From: Alphaproteobacteria bacterium
Lineage (GTDB): Bacteria > Bacteroidota > Bacteroidia > Bacteroidales > FEN-979
DNA: 64,000 nucleotides
Direction of reading: 5' to 3'
NCBI GenBank assembly: GCA_009928665.1
Contig: SACF01000002.1
Span: 62,001-126,000, forward strand
Shown here: positions 28,459 through 38,376 of the stretch, piece after piece
Layout of the letters: each line of letters starts with the position of its first letter
Position numbering within the stretch: the first letter of the stretch is position 1
Program-made: the position numbers and the translations under genes
The notes under the pieces: model-generated
The model's input: only the letters and a program-made list of their open reading frames with translations
Told to the model about the DNA's origin: nothing
Databases searched by the model: none

Positions 28459-29733
28459 TCACCTGTTTTTGGGCGCCAGAAAATGGTTATATAACAACAA
28501 TCCGATGATGGTGAGTACGCCGATCATGCTGAAGGTAAGCCACAGCAGTTGCGGCATGTTCATTTTATCGACATACTGAACATACAGCCAGGCGCCTAAA
28601 ATTCCCCCAACCCCGCTGCCGATCACGCCGTAAAGAAAGGAATATCCCTGGTACAAGGCCTTTTTATCATCCGGTGCGATCAGACTTACATACGATATGA
28701 ATTTCGGATGCGCGGTCATCTCCCCAAGTGTGAATATGAACATCGAAGCGAGAAAAATCCAGCCGCTGGGTGCGATTGCCAACATTCCCATCCCCAGAGA
28801 CCCAAGCGCTATTCCGAAGATCATCGTCGGTAGGGGCTTAAAATTCCTGACTATTCCCGAAACCACCAGTTGAAGAAGAATAATGGCTCCGGCATTCATC
28901 ACCGTCACATGTTCAGCATCGAAGTTCCATGACGGGTTATCCAGAAAAAGAGAGAGTACCCGATTGATCAGGTTGTTGAAGCCCGACATATCAACACGCT
29001 CCTTAAGGTACCAGAGGACTGAATCATAGACCTGAAAGTACATGATCCAGAATCCGGCATAGATCACGATCATCAGGATGAACTTTAAATCGCCTAAAAC
29101 GCTCAGCATCTCCTTAAAAACCTGCCCGATAGGCTTCACAACCCTATTTACAGCGGGTTCCCGGAACAGGAAATAGTTGAGAAAGATCAATAAGCCGGTT
29201 CCAACTGCAGCCATATAAAAGATGTAATGATAGGCTATTGATTTCAGCGCCGGTACCAGGATCAACGGAAACAGAAAGGCGCCCAGGTTTATCGACCAAT
29301 AGTAGATCCCAAAACCCAGCGAGCCGTTCGACTCATCGGTGACCCGTGAAATGGTGCCTGCGATCATGGGCTTGAAAAAACCTGCGCCCAGGGCCATCAG
29401 GATCAGGCTTCCAAAGACCGTAACATAAGTTGATGAAAGTCCAGCGAAGAGATAACCAAGGCTCATGGTAAAACACGCGAAAAAAAGCACTTTGCGATAA
29501 CCAAAACGGTCGCCGATAGCTCCGGACAGGATAGGCAAAAAATAGAGCAGTGGTGTAATGACGCTTTTTATGGCCCCCACGCTTTCCTTTGAAAATCCCA
29601 TTCCTCCTTCATCCCTTGATAAAACGAGGTAGACCGACAACACCGACATTACGCCATAATAGGATCCCCGCTCAAAAAATTCCATAGAGATGGCAGTCCA
29701 GAAGTTCCGGGAAAAAGAGAAGACGTTTTTCAT
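28459..29733 (-). CDS. POT-like major facilitator transporter
   Basis: A 424-residue membrane protein with about twelve hydrophobic segments. The first helix carries MEFFERGSYYGVMSVL, matching the ExxERFxYYG motif of proton-coupled oligopeptide transporters (POT/PTR), and the MFS loop motif appears as GDRFGYRKVL. The substrate may be peptides or, given the neighbours, amino-sugar compounds; neither can be proved from the sequence. It is transcribed away from the N-acetylhexosamine kinase-like and GH20 genes, with 270 bases between. Confidence 0.82.
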   Translation of the reverse strand: MKNVFSFSRNFWTAISMEFFERGSYYGVMSVLSVYLVLSRDEGGMGFSKESVGAIKSVITPLLYFLPILSGAIGDRFGYRKVLFFACFTMSLGYLFAGLSSTYVTVFGSLILMALGAGFFKPMIAGTISRVTDESNGSLGFGIYYWSINLGAFLFPLILVPALKSIAYHYIFYMAAVGTGLLIFLNYFLFREPAVNRVVKPIGQVFKEMLSVLGDLKFILMIVIYAGFWIMYFQVYDSVLWYLKERVDMSGFNNLINRVLSLFLDNPSWNFDAEHVTVMNAGAIILLQLVVSGIVRNFKPLPTMIFGIALGSLGMGMLAIAPSGWIFLASMFIFTLGEMTAHPKFISYVSLIAPDDKKALYQGYSFLYGVIGSGVGGILGAWLYVQYVDKMNMPQLLWLTFSMIGVLTIIGLLLYNHFLAPKNR

Positions 29734-29853
29734 AAATCAGGTAAGCTTTACGGTTCGAAAATACAAAAAAGATCAATAATCCTGTTTCTTAAAACCATGA
29801 CAACTGCCCGGTCTTCCTGCGGTTTTCAACCAATCATTAACTGTTGACAATTG

Positions 29854-29952
29854 ATTCGGAAGGTTTTGAACTTTAAAAAATTTTTCGCTATTTCGCACCT
29901 GGATCCGCACGGCCCCACCCCCTTCCTTCCATTTTGTTTCGGAAGGTTCTGA
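29854..29952. repeat. Spaced direct repeat in the divergent control region
   Basis: The 15-base motif TTCGGAAGGTTYTGA occurs at 29855-29869 and again at 29938-29952, 83 bases apart. The second copy is also part of a CCTTCC/GGAAGG inverted repeat (29925-29930 and 29941-29946). It lies in the 270-base gap between the POT-like transporter and the kinase genes and could be a regulator site. No other gene is credible in this gap; a weak minus-strand frame over it looks random. Confidence 0.4.
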
Positions 29953-30003
29953 TGTTGCCTGGCTGACCCTAATACTGCACCACACCTTTTCTAATCCCTG
30001 ATC

Positions 30004-31095
30004 ATGAACGGAAATCTGAATACTCTTGCTGCAAACTTTCAAATCGAAGGCAGCCCGGCTGCTGTTTCACCCATTGGCTCAGGGCACATCCACGATTCTT
30101 ACCAGGTCAGCACCCTTCCTCCGGAAACGCCGGACTATTTACTGCAACGCATCAACCATAAGATTTTCACGAATATCGAAGACCTGACCGGGAATATCCT
30201 CAAAGTGACTTCCCACCTGCAACATAAACTCAGTTTCGACACCGGGCAGCCCTTTCAAGTGATCCGGCTGATCCCTGCAACCGGAGGCGGATGGTGGTTC
30301 AACGATCCTGACGGTAACTACTGGAGAATGTACGAGTATATAGCTGGAAGCCACTGTTACGACCGGTTGGAGAATCCTGACCGTGCATTTCAGGCAGGTT
30401 TTGCCTTCGGAAATTTTCAAGCCCTTACCGCTGATATGGATTCCCGTTCACTCGTCGAAATCCTTCCCGATTTCCACCAAATCGGCAAAAGACTCCGGAT
30501 GTTCCGGGAGGCTGTCGCACACGACCGGGTCAGGCGAGCCGGCCGGGTCGAACAGGAGATCCGCTTCGTGGAAGCGCGGGCCGACGAAATGCACCGGGTG
30601 ATCCGTCTGATTGCATCGGGACAAATTCCCGTCAGGGTGACCCATAATGACACCAAATGCAATAATGTACTTTTTGATTCACACGATCGGGCTATCGCGG
30701 TCATTGACCTTGATACCGTGATGCCCGGTACTGTGCTCTATGACTTTGGAGATGCTATCCGGACAGGAGCAAGTACCGCGGCTGAAGATGAAGCCGATAC
30801 CGCCAGGATCGGGATCGACCTCGGGCTTTTTCAGGCCTATGCGGAAGGATATCTGAATGCAGCCAAAGAATTTCTAATCCCGGAAGAGATCGGAACGCTT
30901 GCATTCTCAGCCCGGTTGATGACCTATATCATCGGTTTGCGTTTTCTGACCGATTACCTTGACGGTGACAGATATTACAAAATCGCGGATCCTGATCACA
31001 ACCTGCAACGTGCCCGCGCCCAGTTCAAACTCCTTCAAAGTATGGAAAAGCAAGCTGCCAGAATGGATGCCATTATCCGGAAAGCTGCCGGTTGA
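30004..31095 (+). CDS. nahK: N-acetylhexosamine 1-kinase-like phosphotransferase
   Basis: A 363-residue member of the APH (aminoglycoside/choline kinase-like) fold. Blocks along the length resemble bifidobacterial NahK: GSGHIHDSYQV near residue 27, YLLQRINHKIF, the Brenner motif VTHNDTKCNNVLFD (catalytic region near 214-216), IDLDTVMPGTVLYDFGDAIR (metal-binding Asp235) and a C-terminal LRFLTDYLDGDRYYKI. NahK phosphorylates GlcNAc or GalNAc at C1, feeding UDP-sugar formation without deamination. The next gene is a GH20 hexosaminidase, which would supply the sugar. The assignment to NahK rather than another APH relative is by remembered motif similarity. Confidence 0.82.
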   Translation: MNGNLNTLAANFQIEGSPAAVSPIGSGHIHDSYQVSTLPPETPDYLLQRINHKIFTNIEDLTGNILKVTSHLQHKLSFDTGQPFQVIRLIPATGGGWWFNDPDGNYWRMYEYIAGSHCYDRLENPDRAFQAGFAFGNFQALTADMDSRSLVEILPDFHQIGKRLRMFREAVAHDRVRRAGRVEQEIRFVEARADEMHRVIRLIASGQIPVRVTHNDTKCNNVLFDSHDRAIAVIDLDTVMPGTVLYDFGDAIRTGASTAAEDEADTARIGIDLGLFQAYAEGYLNAAKEFLIPEEIGTLAFSARLMTYIIGLRFLTDYLDGDRYYKIADPDHNLQRARAQFKLLQSMEKQAARMDAIIRKAAG

Positions 31096-31162
31096 AATCC
31101 GATGGAAATGGTTCACAAATTCTTGCTTACTTTGCACATTCAATCCTTAAATCAATTATGGT

Positions 31163-33526
31163 ATGCGACCCATCCTGCCTTTCATTCTGCTTCTGTTTAC
31201 GCTGATCGGTACATCCGCAGCCGGCCCGCTCGATTCAACCGGTTTGAGCATCGTACCGAAACCGGTATCTTTCAAAGTGTTGCAGGATACCTTTACCATC
31301 AGCCACCTGACGGTCATTGCGATACCTCCCGGTGACCCTGAACTCAGAACGCTGGCCACCCTTCTGCTCGAAAGGATCCGTTGGGCCGGAGGTCCCTTAC
31401 TGACCATCCGGGAACTTACCACAGGGGAAAAAGACTTTCAGGGTATTCTTTTAAAAAAACATGCTACACGATCGACCAAAGAGGATGAAGGTTACCGGCT
31501 TCAGATAAGCAGGAAAAGTCTGGTGCTTTCGGCGAAGAGCGGCCACGGACTTTTTTATGGAATCCAGACCATTTTTCAGTTGATGGGCGCCGAGATCTGC
31601 CGCTACAACCACCCGATGACCTATACGGAATGGGAAATACCCTGTGTAGATATCCGTGATTATCCGCGTTATTCCTACCGCGGTATGCATCTGGATATCT
31701 GCCGTCATTTCTTCCCGGTATCATTTATTAAGAAATACATCGACCTGCTCGCCATGTACAAGATGAATACCTTTCACTGGCACCTTACCGATGATCAGGG
31801 CTGGCGCATAGAGATCAAAAAATACCCCGGGCTGACCGCTACCGGAGCCTGGCGGGTCGATCATGAAGACCTGCCGTGGAATGAACGTCCACCGCAAAAA
31901 CCGGGAGAAAAAGCCACTTATGGGGGATTCTACACCCAGGATGAAATCCGCGACGTGGTCCGTTACGCTGCTGCACGATATATCAACATTATCCCGGAAA
32001 TCGAGATGCCTGCCCACTGTGTGTCAGCGCTGGCTGCCTATCCGCAACTATCCTGTACCGGCGGTCCCTTTACCGTTCCTACCGGTTCTTACTGGCCGAA
32101 TATTGATATTTTCTGTGCCGGCAACGATTCGGTATTCACCTTTCTCCAGGATGTCCTTACCGAAGTGATGGAAATGTTTCCATCAAGCTACATTCATGTG
32201 GGTGGCGACGAGGCTGACAAAACCAACTGGAAAACATGTCAGAAATGCCAGGAACGAATGCGAAACGAAGGCCTTAAAGATGAACAAGAGCTCCAGAGTT
32301 ATTTTATTAAAAGGATTGAAAAGTTTATCATCTCCAAGAACAGGAAACTGATCGGTTGGGATGAAATTTTAGAAGGGGGACTGGCTCCCGAGGCAACCGT
32401 GATGTCGTGGCGTGGGATTGAAGGCGGTATCGCAGCCGCCCGCCAGGGACACGATGCCATCATGACCCCTACATCACATTGTTACCTGGATTATTACCAG
32501 GCTGATCCCGCTTTTGAACCCAAAGCTATTGGTGGTTTTGTCACCCTGCGAAAGGTCTATTCCTATGATCCCACTCCGGAAGAACTCAGCAAACAGGAGG
32601 CCCGACATATCCTGGGAGTTCAGGGCAATCTGTGGACAGAATTCATCAGCGATCCCTCACATGCCGAATACATGGTTCTGCCACGCATGATCGCCCTTGC
32701 TGAAGTAGGCTGGAGTCAAAAGAGTGCAAGGGACTGGAATGATTTCCGGGTTCGTTTGCGGGGACAATACCTGCGGTTAGATAAAATGAATATGAATTTC
32801 AGCCAGGGATCCTATAAGGTGGATGTCCATACGAAATGGGATACTGAAAGCCGTTCCATGAAGCTGATCCTCGGATCCGAGCAATTGGATGCGCCGATCC
32901 ACTATACGCTGGACGGGAATGACGTTACAGCCACATCGCCGGTCTATACGATGCCATTGGATTTGAACCGCAATGGCGTGATCCGTGCGGGAATGTTTGT
33001 CGGTGGCACACTGAAGGAGAAACCCGTCGAAATGCCGTTTCTGTATCACCATGCCATCGGGCGACCTGTGAAATATTACACCTGTTACTCTTACCGATAT
33101 CCGGGCGACGGGGCGGGCTCGCTGACCGACGGGCTCCGCGGCTCTTCAAATCACCGTGACGGGCTCTGGCAGGGTTTCCTGGGTGATGATCTCGACGTAG
33201 TCATCGACATGGGTTCCGAAATGTCCGTTAATTCAGTGCAGGTAAACTTCCTCCAGGCCAGCCGGAGCTGGATATTTTTACCTGTAGTGGTGGAATATTC
33301 CCTGTCATCGGATGGAAAGAAGTATCATTCGTTCAACGAAGTGACCCACAATGTTTCCCAGCAGGAAAAAGAGGCTGTTATTCAACCCTTCAACTTTCAG
33401 TTTATGGCCGGTACCAAAGCCCGGTATCTCCATGTAAAAGCCAAAAATGTAAAGGTTTGTCCCGCGTGGCACGAAGGTGCCGGGCAATCCTGCTGGATGT
33501 TCGTGGATGAGATCGTGTTATTTTAG
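31163..33526 (+). CDS. Beta-N-acetylhexosaminidase, glycoside hydrolase family 20
   Basis: A 787-residue exported enzyme that releases terminal GlcNAc or GalNAc. After the signal peptide (MRPILPFILLLFTLIGTSAAG) comes the GH20b domain, then the catalytic barrel with MYKMNTFHWHLTDDQGWRIEI and the catalytic Asp349-Glu350 pair in HVGGDEADK, which supports substrate-assisted catalysis. The C-terminal 230 residues hold a chitobiase-type domain and an F5/8 type C-like beta-sandwich. It follows the kinase gene by 67 bases on the same strand, so a hydrolase-kinase amino-sugar unit is likely. The substrate could be chitin fragments, peptidoglycan or glycans. Confidence 0.95.
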   Translation: MRPILPFILLLFTLIGTSAAGPLDSTGLSIVPKPVSFKVLQDTFTISHLTVIAIPPGDPELRTLATLLLERIRWAGGPLLTIRELTTGEKDFQGILLKKHATRSTKEDEGYRLQISRKSLVLSAKSGHGLFYGIQTIFQLMGAEICRYNHPMTYTEWEIPCVDIRDYPRYSYRGMHLDICRHFFPVSFIKKYIDLLAMYKMNTFHWHLTDDQGWRIEIKKYPGLTATGAWRVDHEDLPWNERPPQKPGEKATYGGFYTQDEIRDVVRYAAARYINIIPEIEMPAHCVSALAAYPQLSCTGGPFTVPTGSYWPNIDIFCAGNDSVFTFLQDVLTEVMEMFPSSYIHVGGDEADKTNWKTCQKCQERMRNEGLKDEQELQSYFIKRIEKFIISKNRKLIGWDEILEGGLAPEATVMSWRGIEGGIAAARQGHDAIMTPTSHCYLDYYQADPAFEPKAIGGFVTLRKVYSYDPTPEELSKQEARHILGVQGNLWTEFISDPSHAEYMVLPRMIALAEVGWSQKSARDWNDFRVRLRGQYLRLDKMNMNFSQGSYKVDVHTKWDTESRSMKLILGSEQLDAPIHYTLDGNDVTATSPVYTMPLDLNRNGVIRAGMFVGGTLKEKPVEMPFLYHHAIGRPVKYYTCYSYRYPGDGAGSLTDGLRGSSNHRDGLWQGFLGDDLDVVIDMGSEMSVNSVQVNFLQASRSWIFLPVVVEYSLSSDGKKYHSFNEVTHNVSQQEKEAVIQPFNFQFMAGTKARYLHVKAKNVKVCPAWHEGAGQSCWMFVDEIVLF

Positions 33527-33608
33527 TAGTACCCTGATTGTGTGAAGCCTGTGCCCGTCAAGGGGAGATCACGACCCGTTTTTCGCGCACCGGATCCTGA
33601 ATAAGAGA

Positions 33609-34172
33609 TCAGACCGTCATAATATCCCGTTCCTTGACCTCAAGGATTTTTTCAACCCGGGCAATATTTTCGTCTGTAATTTTTTGAATGATGGTTTCCA
33701 GTTTTTCGACCTCATCTTCGGGGATACCGTCCTTTTTCATCTTTTTTGCAGATTCATTGGCAGTGCGCCGGATGTTCCGGATCCCGATGCGGGCATTTTC
33801 AGCTTCGTTCTTTGCTTTTTTCACCAGATCACGACGTCGTTCCTCGGTCAGCGGCGGAACCATGATCCTGAGGATCTCACCTTCATTTTTTGGGTTGAAT
33901 CCCAGGTTAGCGGCCTGTATGGCTTTATCGATCAATCCAAGGACACTTTTATCCCAGGGCTGGACAATGATCTGGCGGGCATCAGGAGTGCTGATGTTGG
34001 CAGTTTGTTCAATCGGGGTCATCACGCCGTAATAATCGATCCTGACCCCCTCGAGCATCTGTGCACTGGCTTTCCCTGCCCGGAGTTTCTGGAACTCCTT
34101 TTCGAGGTGCTGAATGGTCAACTGCATCCCTTCCTGGGCCTCTTCGATGGTGAACTCTATTTCTTCATGCAT
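33609..34172 (-). CDS. frr: Ribosome recycling factor
   Basis: A 187-residue protein with the usual RRF sequence blocks: LRAGKASAQMLEGVRIDYYG, QIIVQPWDKSV, IQAANLGFNPKNEGEILRIMVPPLTEERRRDLVKKA. It splits post-termination ribosomes together with EF-G. Length is as expected (E. coli 185). It follows pyrH on the same strand, the usual gene order. A full TTTG-N19-TAATTTTG promoter lies directly upstream, so frr can be transcribed on its own. Confidence 0.97.
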   Translation of the reverse strand: MHEEIEFTIEEAQEGMQLTIQHLEKEFQKLRAGKASAQMLEGVRIDYYGVMTPIEQTANISTPDARQIIVQPWDKSVLGLIDKAIQAANLGFNPKNEGEILRIMVPPLTEERRRDLVKKAKNEAENARIGIRNIRRTANESAKKMKKDGIPEDEVEKLETIIQKITDENIARVEKILEVKERDIMTV

Positions 34173-34203
34173 GGAGTTTCAGGTTTTGTTCTTTTAGCGA
34201 ATA

Positions 34204-34234
34204 CAAAATTAACAGGCCAATGTCAAAAATCAAA
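34204..34234 (-). promoter_or_regulatory. Consensus promoter of frr
   Basis: On the minus strand TTTG (34231-34234) and TAATTTTG (34204-34211) are exactly 19 bases apart, a complete match to the Bacteroidetes TTTG-N19-TAnnTTTG promoter. Transcription would begin near 34197, about 25 bases before the frr ATG. Confidence 0.7.
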
Positions 34235-34285
34235 AAAAAACGATCAGCTTCAACCACGCTGAGGATGATCCGGCCTTCCCGCTCC

Positions 34286-34993
34286 TTAGTTTGTCACAAG
34301 CGTTCCGACCATTTCACCCTTTATCAACCTTTGCAATCCGCCTTTTTCGTTCATGTTGAAAACCACGACCGGCAGGTTATTTTCCCTGCACAGGGTGAAG
34401 GCAGTGAGATCCATAATTTTCAGTCCTTTCGAATAAGCTTCCTCAAAGGTCAGCTTTTCATATCTGACGGCTGCCGGGTCTTTTTCAGGATCGGCCGTGT
34501 AAATCCCGTCGACCCGGGTTCCCTTCAGAATAACATCTGCTTTGATCTCAATCGCACGCAATGCTGCGGCGCTGTCGGTGGTAAAATAAGGATTCCCGGT
34601 CCCACCTGCAATAATCACCAGGTAACCCTGTTCAAGGTAATCGATGGCTTTTCTGCGGCTCATGGATTCACAAACAGGATCAATCGAAAGGCCCGACAGT
34701 ACCTTTACCTTCAAACCGGCCATTTCAATTGCGGCCTGCAACGCCAGGCTGTTGATGACCGTCGCGAGCATTCCCATATAATCTCCCTGTACCCGGTCCA
34801 TTCCTTTCCCGGTGCCTGCAAGACCTCTGAAAATATTCCCGCCACCGATCACAATCGCAACTTCGACGCCCGCTTTTACGACCGATACGATCTCCGCAGC
34901 ATAATCATTTAACCTGACCGGGTCAATTCCGTAACCCTGTGATCCTTCCAGGGATTCCCCGGATAACTTTAACAATACACGTCTCAGTTTCAT
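34286..34993 (-). CDS. pyrH: UMP kinase
   Basis: A 235-residue bacterial UMP kinase of the amino acid kinase fold, forming UDP from UMP and ATP. The phosphate-binding LKLSGESLEG stands at residues 8-17, VIGGGNIFRG follows, and DYMGMLATVINSLALQ, GTGNPYFTTDSAAALRA and LKGTRVDGIYTADPEKDPAAV are typical blocks. Family length is about 235-245. It lies between secA and frr, both on the same strand; the pyrH-frr pair is widely conserved. Confidence 0.97.
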   Translation of the reverse strand: MKLRRVLLKLSGESLEGSQGYGIDPVRLNDYAAEIVSVVKAGVEVAIVIGGGNIFRGLAGTGKGMDRVQGDYMGMLATVINSLALQAAIEMAGLKVKVLSGLSIDPVCESMSRRKAIDYLEQGYLVIIAGGTGNPYFTTDSAAALRAIEIKADVILKGTRVDGIYTADPEKDPAAVRYEKLTFEEAYSKGLKIMDLTAFTLCRENNLPVVVFNMNEKGGLQRLIKGEMVGTLVTN

Positions 34994-35074
34994 ATTATTG
35001 CTACCGTTAAAGAAAAAGATTACTCATCATCTGGATTTAAAGACCGTGTGAAGGGTAAGCAGACCTTCATTCCG

Positions 35075-38000
35075 TTATTCGTTTCCTCCTGCACCATGGC
35101 AATTCTTGTATTTTTTACCACTTCCGCATGGACAAGGGTCGTTACGTCCGACTTTCTTTTCCACCTTTACCGGCTGCGGCTTGGATTTTTCCTGCGTATT
35201 TGAATTGGCCTGCGATAAAAGATCAGACCGTTCCTCCTTCATTCTCGAACGGTCGAGCCTGCGCGGCGCCTGGGCCTCCCGCACATTCTCAGCCTGGATC
35301 GGAACATCGGCCTTGATCAGGAATGAGGTAATCTCCTTGTTTGTTTTCTGAACCATGGTTTTGAACAGCTCAAAAGATTCAAATTTGTAGATCAACAAAG
35401 GATCTTTCTGTTCGTAGGCTGCATTCTGTACAGATTGTTTCAGATCATCCATCTCCCGGAGATGCTCTTTCCAGGCATTGTCGATCATTCCCAATACAAT
35501 CCCTTTCTCAATGCTGAGCACCACTTCCCGGCCTTTGTCTTCAAAAGCTTTCTTCAGATTCGCAACGGCCTGCATGGTCTTCAGTCCATCGGTCACCGGG
35601 ATGGCAATATTCTCGTACCGGGTGTCATTCTCAAAAATATTCCGGATGACCGGATAGGTCTTCATCGCAATATTTTCACATTTGGCCTTATACCGCTTAT
35701 ATATGTAATCGTACAGTCTGGTGGCCAGTTCTCCGCTGTTCGACGATTCAAAATCATCCGGTTTGAAAGGAGAATCGGCAGCGAATTCCTTTAGGAGATC
35801 CATCTTAAAGGCCTCAAAATCGCGCTGCTCCTGAGCGTCCATGACGATGGTCTCGCTGACATCGAAGATCATGTTGGAAATATCGACTGCCAGCCGGTCT
35901 CCGAAGAGTGCATGATGCCGTTTTTTGTAAATTACCTCACGCTGGATGTTCATCACATCATCATATTCCAGCAACCGTTTGCGGATTCCGAAATTGTTCT
36001 CCTCCACCTTTTTTTGTGCACGCTCTATCGATTTTGTGATCATGGAGTGCTGGATCACCTCTCCGTCCTGAATCCCCATCCGGTCCATGATCCGGGCAAT
36101 CCGGTCGGATCCGAACATCCGCATCAGGTCATCTTCAAGGGAAACAAAGAACTGCGAACTCCCGGGATCTCCCTGACGACCGGAACGGCCCCGGAGCTGA
36201 CGGTCGACCCTTCGAGATTCGTGACGTTCGGTGCCAATGATGGCCAATCCGCCTGCATCCCGCACACCCGGACCAAGTTTGATGTCGGTACCACGACCTG
36301 CCATGTTGGTCGCGATGGTTACGGTACCCGCGCGTCCCGCTTCTGCCACGATATCGGCCTCCTTAGCGTGGAGTTTTGCATTGAGGACATTGTGCGGGAT
36401 GTTTTTTCTTTTGAGCATCCGGCTTAGTAATTCCGAGGTCTCCACCGAGGTGGTTCCCACCAGCACCGGCCTTCCGCCCTCGACCAGCGATTCGATATTA
36501 TCAATAACCGCGTTGAATTTTTCACGCTTGGTCTTATAAACCATATCTTCACGATCATCGCGGGTTACCGGCTTATTGGTCGGGATCACCACCACATCGA
36601 GTTTGTAAATATCCCAGAACTCGCCTGCTTCCGTCTCCGCGGTACCCGTCATCCCGGCCAGCTTCTTGTACATCCTGAAGTAATTCTGCAGGGTGATGGT
36701 GGCGTAAGTCTGGGTGGCGGCTTCAATCTTCACGTTCTCCTTGGCTTCGATGGCCTGGTGCAAACCGTCGGAATACCTGCGCCCTTCGAGGATACGCCCG
36801 GTCTGCTCATCTACGATCTTCACCTTGTTATCCATCACCACATATTCGATGTCCTTCTCAAACAGCGCATATGCCTTCAGAAGCTGGTTTACGGTATGGA
36901 CGCGTTCGGCCTTTATCGAGTAATCACGCATCAGGGCATCTTTCCGGTCCAGTTTCTCAAGTTCGGTCAGGTTCTGCCGTTCGAGATCCGCAATCACCGA
37001 ACCGATATCGGGAAGAATGTAGAAGGTCGGATCCTCATACGACTCGGTGAGCAGATCGATTCCCATGTCGCGAAGCTCGACCGTGTTGTTTTTTTCATCG
37101 ATCACGAAGTACAGCTCATCATCGATGATGTGCATGTTCTTCGACTGTTCCGCCATATAAAAATTTTCTGTTTTCAACAAGAGGGCCTTCATGCCGGGTT
37201 CGCTCAGGAATTTGATCAGGGCCTTGTTCTTTGGAAGTCCGTGATGCGCCCGCAGCAACTGCTCGCCCGCTCTTTTCATGTTCTCATCGTTCTTCTGATC
37301 TTCAGCCAATTGCTTGGCTTCGGCGAGCAATTTGGTGACCAGGTTTCGCTGGGCATTGTAAAGCTTGGTGACATTGGGTTTCAGATCCTCAAAAAGTTGA
37401 TTTTCACCCTTGGGCGTAGGGCCGGAAATGATGAGTGGGGTCCTGGCATCATCAATCAACACGGAGTCAACCTCATCGACGATGGCATAATTGTGAGGGC
37501 GCTGAACCAGCTCCTCCGGGTTGCTCGTCATGTTATCACGGAGATAATCAAATCCGAACTCATTGTTGGTGCCATAGGTAATATCGGCGAGATAAGCATT
37601 TCGACGGGCCTGCGAATTGGGTTCATGCCGGTCGATGCAATCAACCTTGAGTCCGTGAAACTCGAAGAGCGGTCCCATCCATTCGGAGTCGCGTTTGGCC
37701 AGGTAATCGTTTACCGTAACGATGTGAACCCCTTTTCCGGGAAGGGCATTCAGAAACATGGGCAGGGTCGCAACGAGGGTTTTACCTTCACCAGTTGCCA
37801 TTTCAGCGATCTTACCCTGGTGAAGCACCACCCCCCCGATGAGCTGGCAATCGTAATGCACCATATCCCACCGGAGCATGTTACCTCCGGCTATCCAACT
37901 ACTCTTATACCTGGCTTTATCATCCACGATCTCGACATTTGCCTTTTTCGCCGCCAAATCGCGGTCATGCTGGGTTGCCGTGACTTCGATATATTCATTT

Positions 38001-38368
38001 TCGAAAAACCTGCGGGCTGTATCTTTGACCACACAAAAAGCTTCCGGTAAAATCTGCAGCAGGACCTCCTGGGTCAGATCATACATCTCCTTCTCGAGCC
38101 TGTCAAGTACCCCGTAAAGCTTTTCCTTCTCATCAATCTCGGTCTCCTCGGCATTGATCTGCACCTTCAGGTCGGCAATTTCCTGTTCTTTGCCGGCAAT
38201 ATGTTCCTGAATACGTCTTTTAAAATCGAGGGTGCGCTCACGCAGTTCATCATTCGAAAGGTTTTTGATCTCCTCATAAACCGCATGTGCCTGGTCAACA
38301 AACGGGTCGATTACCCTGATATCGCGCTGAGATTTGTTTCCCAGCATCTTTTTAAAAAAATCGAACAT
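35075..38368 (-). CDS. secA: Preprotein translocase ATPase SecA
   Basis: A 1097-residue SecA, long as in other Bacteroidota (E. coli 901). It drives export through SecYEG with ATP. Walker A is [14 protein letters not shown] near residue 195, [19 protein letters not shown] is the DEAD-box region, and [12 protein letters not shown] and [15 protein letters not shown] are in the second nucleotide-binding domain. Insertions around residues 320-380 explain the length. The C-terminus carries the zinc motif [14 protein letters not shown], used for SecB or phospholipid contact. It lies eight bases downstream of the TlpA-like gene. Confidence 0.98.
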   Translation of the reverse strand: MFDFFKKMLGNKSQRDIRVIDPFVDQAHAVYEEIKNLSNDELRERTLDFKRRIQEHIAGKEQEIADLKVQINAEETEIDEKEKLYGVLDRLEKEMYDLTQEVLLQILPEAFCVVKDTARRFFENEYIEVTATQHDRDLAAKKANVEIVDDKARYKSSWIAGGNMLRWDMVHYDCQLIGGVVLHQGKIAEMATGEGKTLVATLPMFLNALPGKGVHIVTVNDYLAKRDSEWMGPLFEFHGLKVDCIDRHEPNSQARRNAYLADITYGTNNEFGFDYLRDNMTSNPEELVQRPHNYAIVDEVDSVLIDDARTPLIISGPTPKGENQLFEDLKPNVTKLYNAQRNLVTKLLAEAKQLAEDQKNDENMKRAGEQLLRAHHGLPKNKALIKFLSEPGMKALLLKTENFYMAEQSKNMHIIDDELYFVIDEKNNTVELRDMGIDLLTESYEDPTFYILPDIGSVIADLERQNLTELEKLDRKDALMRDYSIKAERVHTVNQLLKAYALFEKDIEYVVMDNKVKIVDEQTGRILEGRRYSDGLHQAIEAKENVKIEAATQTYATITLQNYFRMYKKLAGMTGTAETEAGEFWDIYKLDVVVIPTNKPVTRDDREDMVYKTKREKFNAVIDNIESLVEGGRPVLVGTTSVETSELLSRMLKRKNIPHNVLNAKLHAKEADIVAEAGRAGTVTIATNMAGRGTDIKLGPGVRDAGGLAIIGTERHESRRVDRQLRGRSGRQGDPGSSQFFVSLEDDLMRMFGSDRIARIMDRMGIQDGEVIQHSMITKSIERAQKKVEENNFGIRKRLLEYDDVMNIQREVIYKKRHHALFGDRLAVDISNMIFDVSETIVMDAQEQRDFEAFKMDLLKEFAADSPFKPDDFESSNSGELATRLYDYIYKRYKAKCENIAMKTYPVIRNIFENDTRYENIAIPVTDGLKTMQAVANLKKAFEDKGREVVLSIEKGIVLGMIDNAWKEHLREMDDLKQSVQNAAYEQKDPLLIYKFESFELFKTMVQKTNKEITSFLIKADVPIQAENVREAQAPRRLDRSRMKEERSDLLSQANSNTQEKSKPQPVKVEKKVGRNDPCPCGSGKKYKNCHGAGGNE

Positions 38369-38376
38369 AGATTGAG

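Noticed and set aside
29773-30042. 89-codon minus-strand frame in the control region upstream of the kinase gene
   Set aside because: No protein-like features, overlaps the start of the kinase gene, and sits on the candidate regulatory repeats.
36758-38050. 430-codon plus-strand frame opposite secA
   Set aside because: It is a shadow of the secA reading frame; composition is His and Ile rich and no motif is seen.
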